Below are positions 63,504 to 64,000 of a stretch of DNA of 64,000 bases, piece by piece (within the stretch, counting starts at the first letter, position 1; each line of letters opens with the position of its first letter). Position numbers and translations under genes: made by a program. The notes beneath the pieces were generated by a model. It had not been told where the DNA came from. It made no database searches and saw nothing but the letters and a program-made list of their open reading frames with translations. Origin of the DNA: Mycobacterium vicinigordonae (GTDB lineage Bacteria; Actinomycetota; Actinomycetes; Mycobacteriales; Mycobacteriaceae); assembly GCF_013466425.1 (NCBI RefSeq), contig NZ_CP059165.1:2108001-2172000 (forward strand), written 5' to 3'.

Positions 63504-64000
63504 ATGCCCGAACTGCCCGAAGTCGAGGTGGTACGGCGCGGATTGCACGAGCACATCGTGGGCAAGACCATCACCGCGGTACGCGTCCACCACCCCCGTG
63601 CGGTGCGCCGCCACGAAGCCGGTCCGGCCGATCTGACCGCGCGGCTACTCGAAGCCCGAATCACCGGAACCGATCGGCGCGGCAAGTACCTGTGGCTGCT
63701 GTTGGACAAGCCGGCTGATCTCGACGTGGCCCTGGTTGTGCACCTCGGCATGAGCGGGCAGATGTTGCTGGGGACGGTGCCGCGTGCTGAGCATGTCCGG
63801 ATCTCGGCGCTGCTCGACGACGGGACGGTGCTCAGCTTCGCCGACCAGCGGACCTTCGGCGGGTGGCTGCTGGCGGACCTGGTGACGGTGGACGGCAGCG
63901 TGCTGCCGGAGCCGGTGGCGCACCTAGCCCGCGATCCGCTGGACCCACGATTCGCCGTCGATTCAGTGGTTAAAGTGTTGCGGCGCAAGCATTCCGAGAT
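63504..64000 (+). CDS. mutM: formamidopyrimidine-DNA glycosylase, N-terminal part (runs off the right edge)
   Basis: About 165 residues visible from ATG 63504, with AAGGAGG 10 bases upstream. [20 protein letters not shown] is the catalytic N-terminus (Pro, Glu after Met removal), then the hinge/strand [20 protein letters not shown] and [20 protein letters not shown]. The helix-two-turn-helix and zinc finger lie beyond the window. Excises oxidised purines. Downstream of rnc as in M. tuberculosis. Confidence 0.95.
   Translation, partial: MPELPEVEVVRRGLHEHIVGKTITAVRVHHPRAVRRHEAGPADLTARLLEARITGTDRRGKYLWLLLDKPADLDVALVVHLGMSGQMLLGTVPRAEHVRISALLDDGTVLSFADQRTFGGWLLADLVTVDGSVLPEPVAHLARDPLDPRFAVDSVVKVLRRKHSE

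Overview
The window comes from a mycobacterium, most likely a slow- or intermediate-growing non-tuberculous species. The right third (about 41.6-64 kb) carries the backbone order rpmB, DAK-domain protein, recG, HNH protein, aldo/keto reductase, lipN, DsbA-like, VKOR, pyruvate carboxylase, rsmD, coaD, purU, Rv2963-type permease, sepIVA, DUF177, rnc, mutM. This matches the M. tuberculosis Rv2975-Rv2924 neighbourhood, but without the DIM/PGL lipid locus that in M. tuberculosis sits between the permease and sepIVA. GC content is high throughout, except for short AT-rich islands in front of transcription units and one 240-bp low-GC stretch inside mceA.

Region 1 (1-19.2 kb) is an acyl-CoA catabolic island. 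It holds a CoA-transferase (cut by the left edge), two adjacent acyl-CoA dehydrogenases, two AMP-forming acyl-CoA ligases, an SCP2-type thiolase, a thiolase-like protein without the nucleophilic Cys, two DUF35 proteins, a MaoC hydratase, two amidohydrolase-2 enzymes, an orphan 3Fe-4S ferredoxin, an SDR, a flavin-dependent LLM oxidoreductase, a single TetR and a TetR with two DNA-binding domains in one chain (Mce3R architecture). This is the toolkit of steroid-like or terpenoid-like side-chain and ring breakdown; the substrate cannot be read from the sequence.

Region 2 (19.4-36.1 kb) is an mce lipid-importer locus (yrbEA, yrbEB, mceA-F, Mce-associated protein). It is surrounded by small exported proteins (DUF4189, DUF732, an MPT64-like protein, several unknowns) and is followed by a WD40 beta-propeller protein. 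Region 3 (36.3-41.6 kb) is a NarL-type two-component system divergent from an MmpL transporter, with an 18-bp palindrome between them. Region 4 (41.6-64 kb) is the conserved backbone. It contains a five-copy 51-bp tandem repeat between pyruvate carboxylase and rsmD, and a scar of two 5'-truncated genes near 56.2 kb.

The main system-level observation is that nine AT-rich islands, several sharing the core TAAACAGTTA and some forming dyads of the type TAAAC-N8/9-GTTTA, lie in front of transcription units of both the catabolic island and the exported-protein/mce locus. I infer one regulon, probably controlled by the double-TetR protein, coupling lipid uptake, export and degradation.
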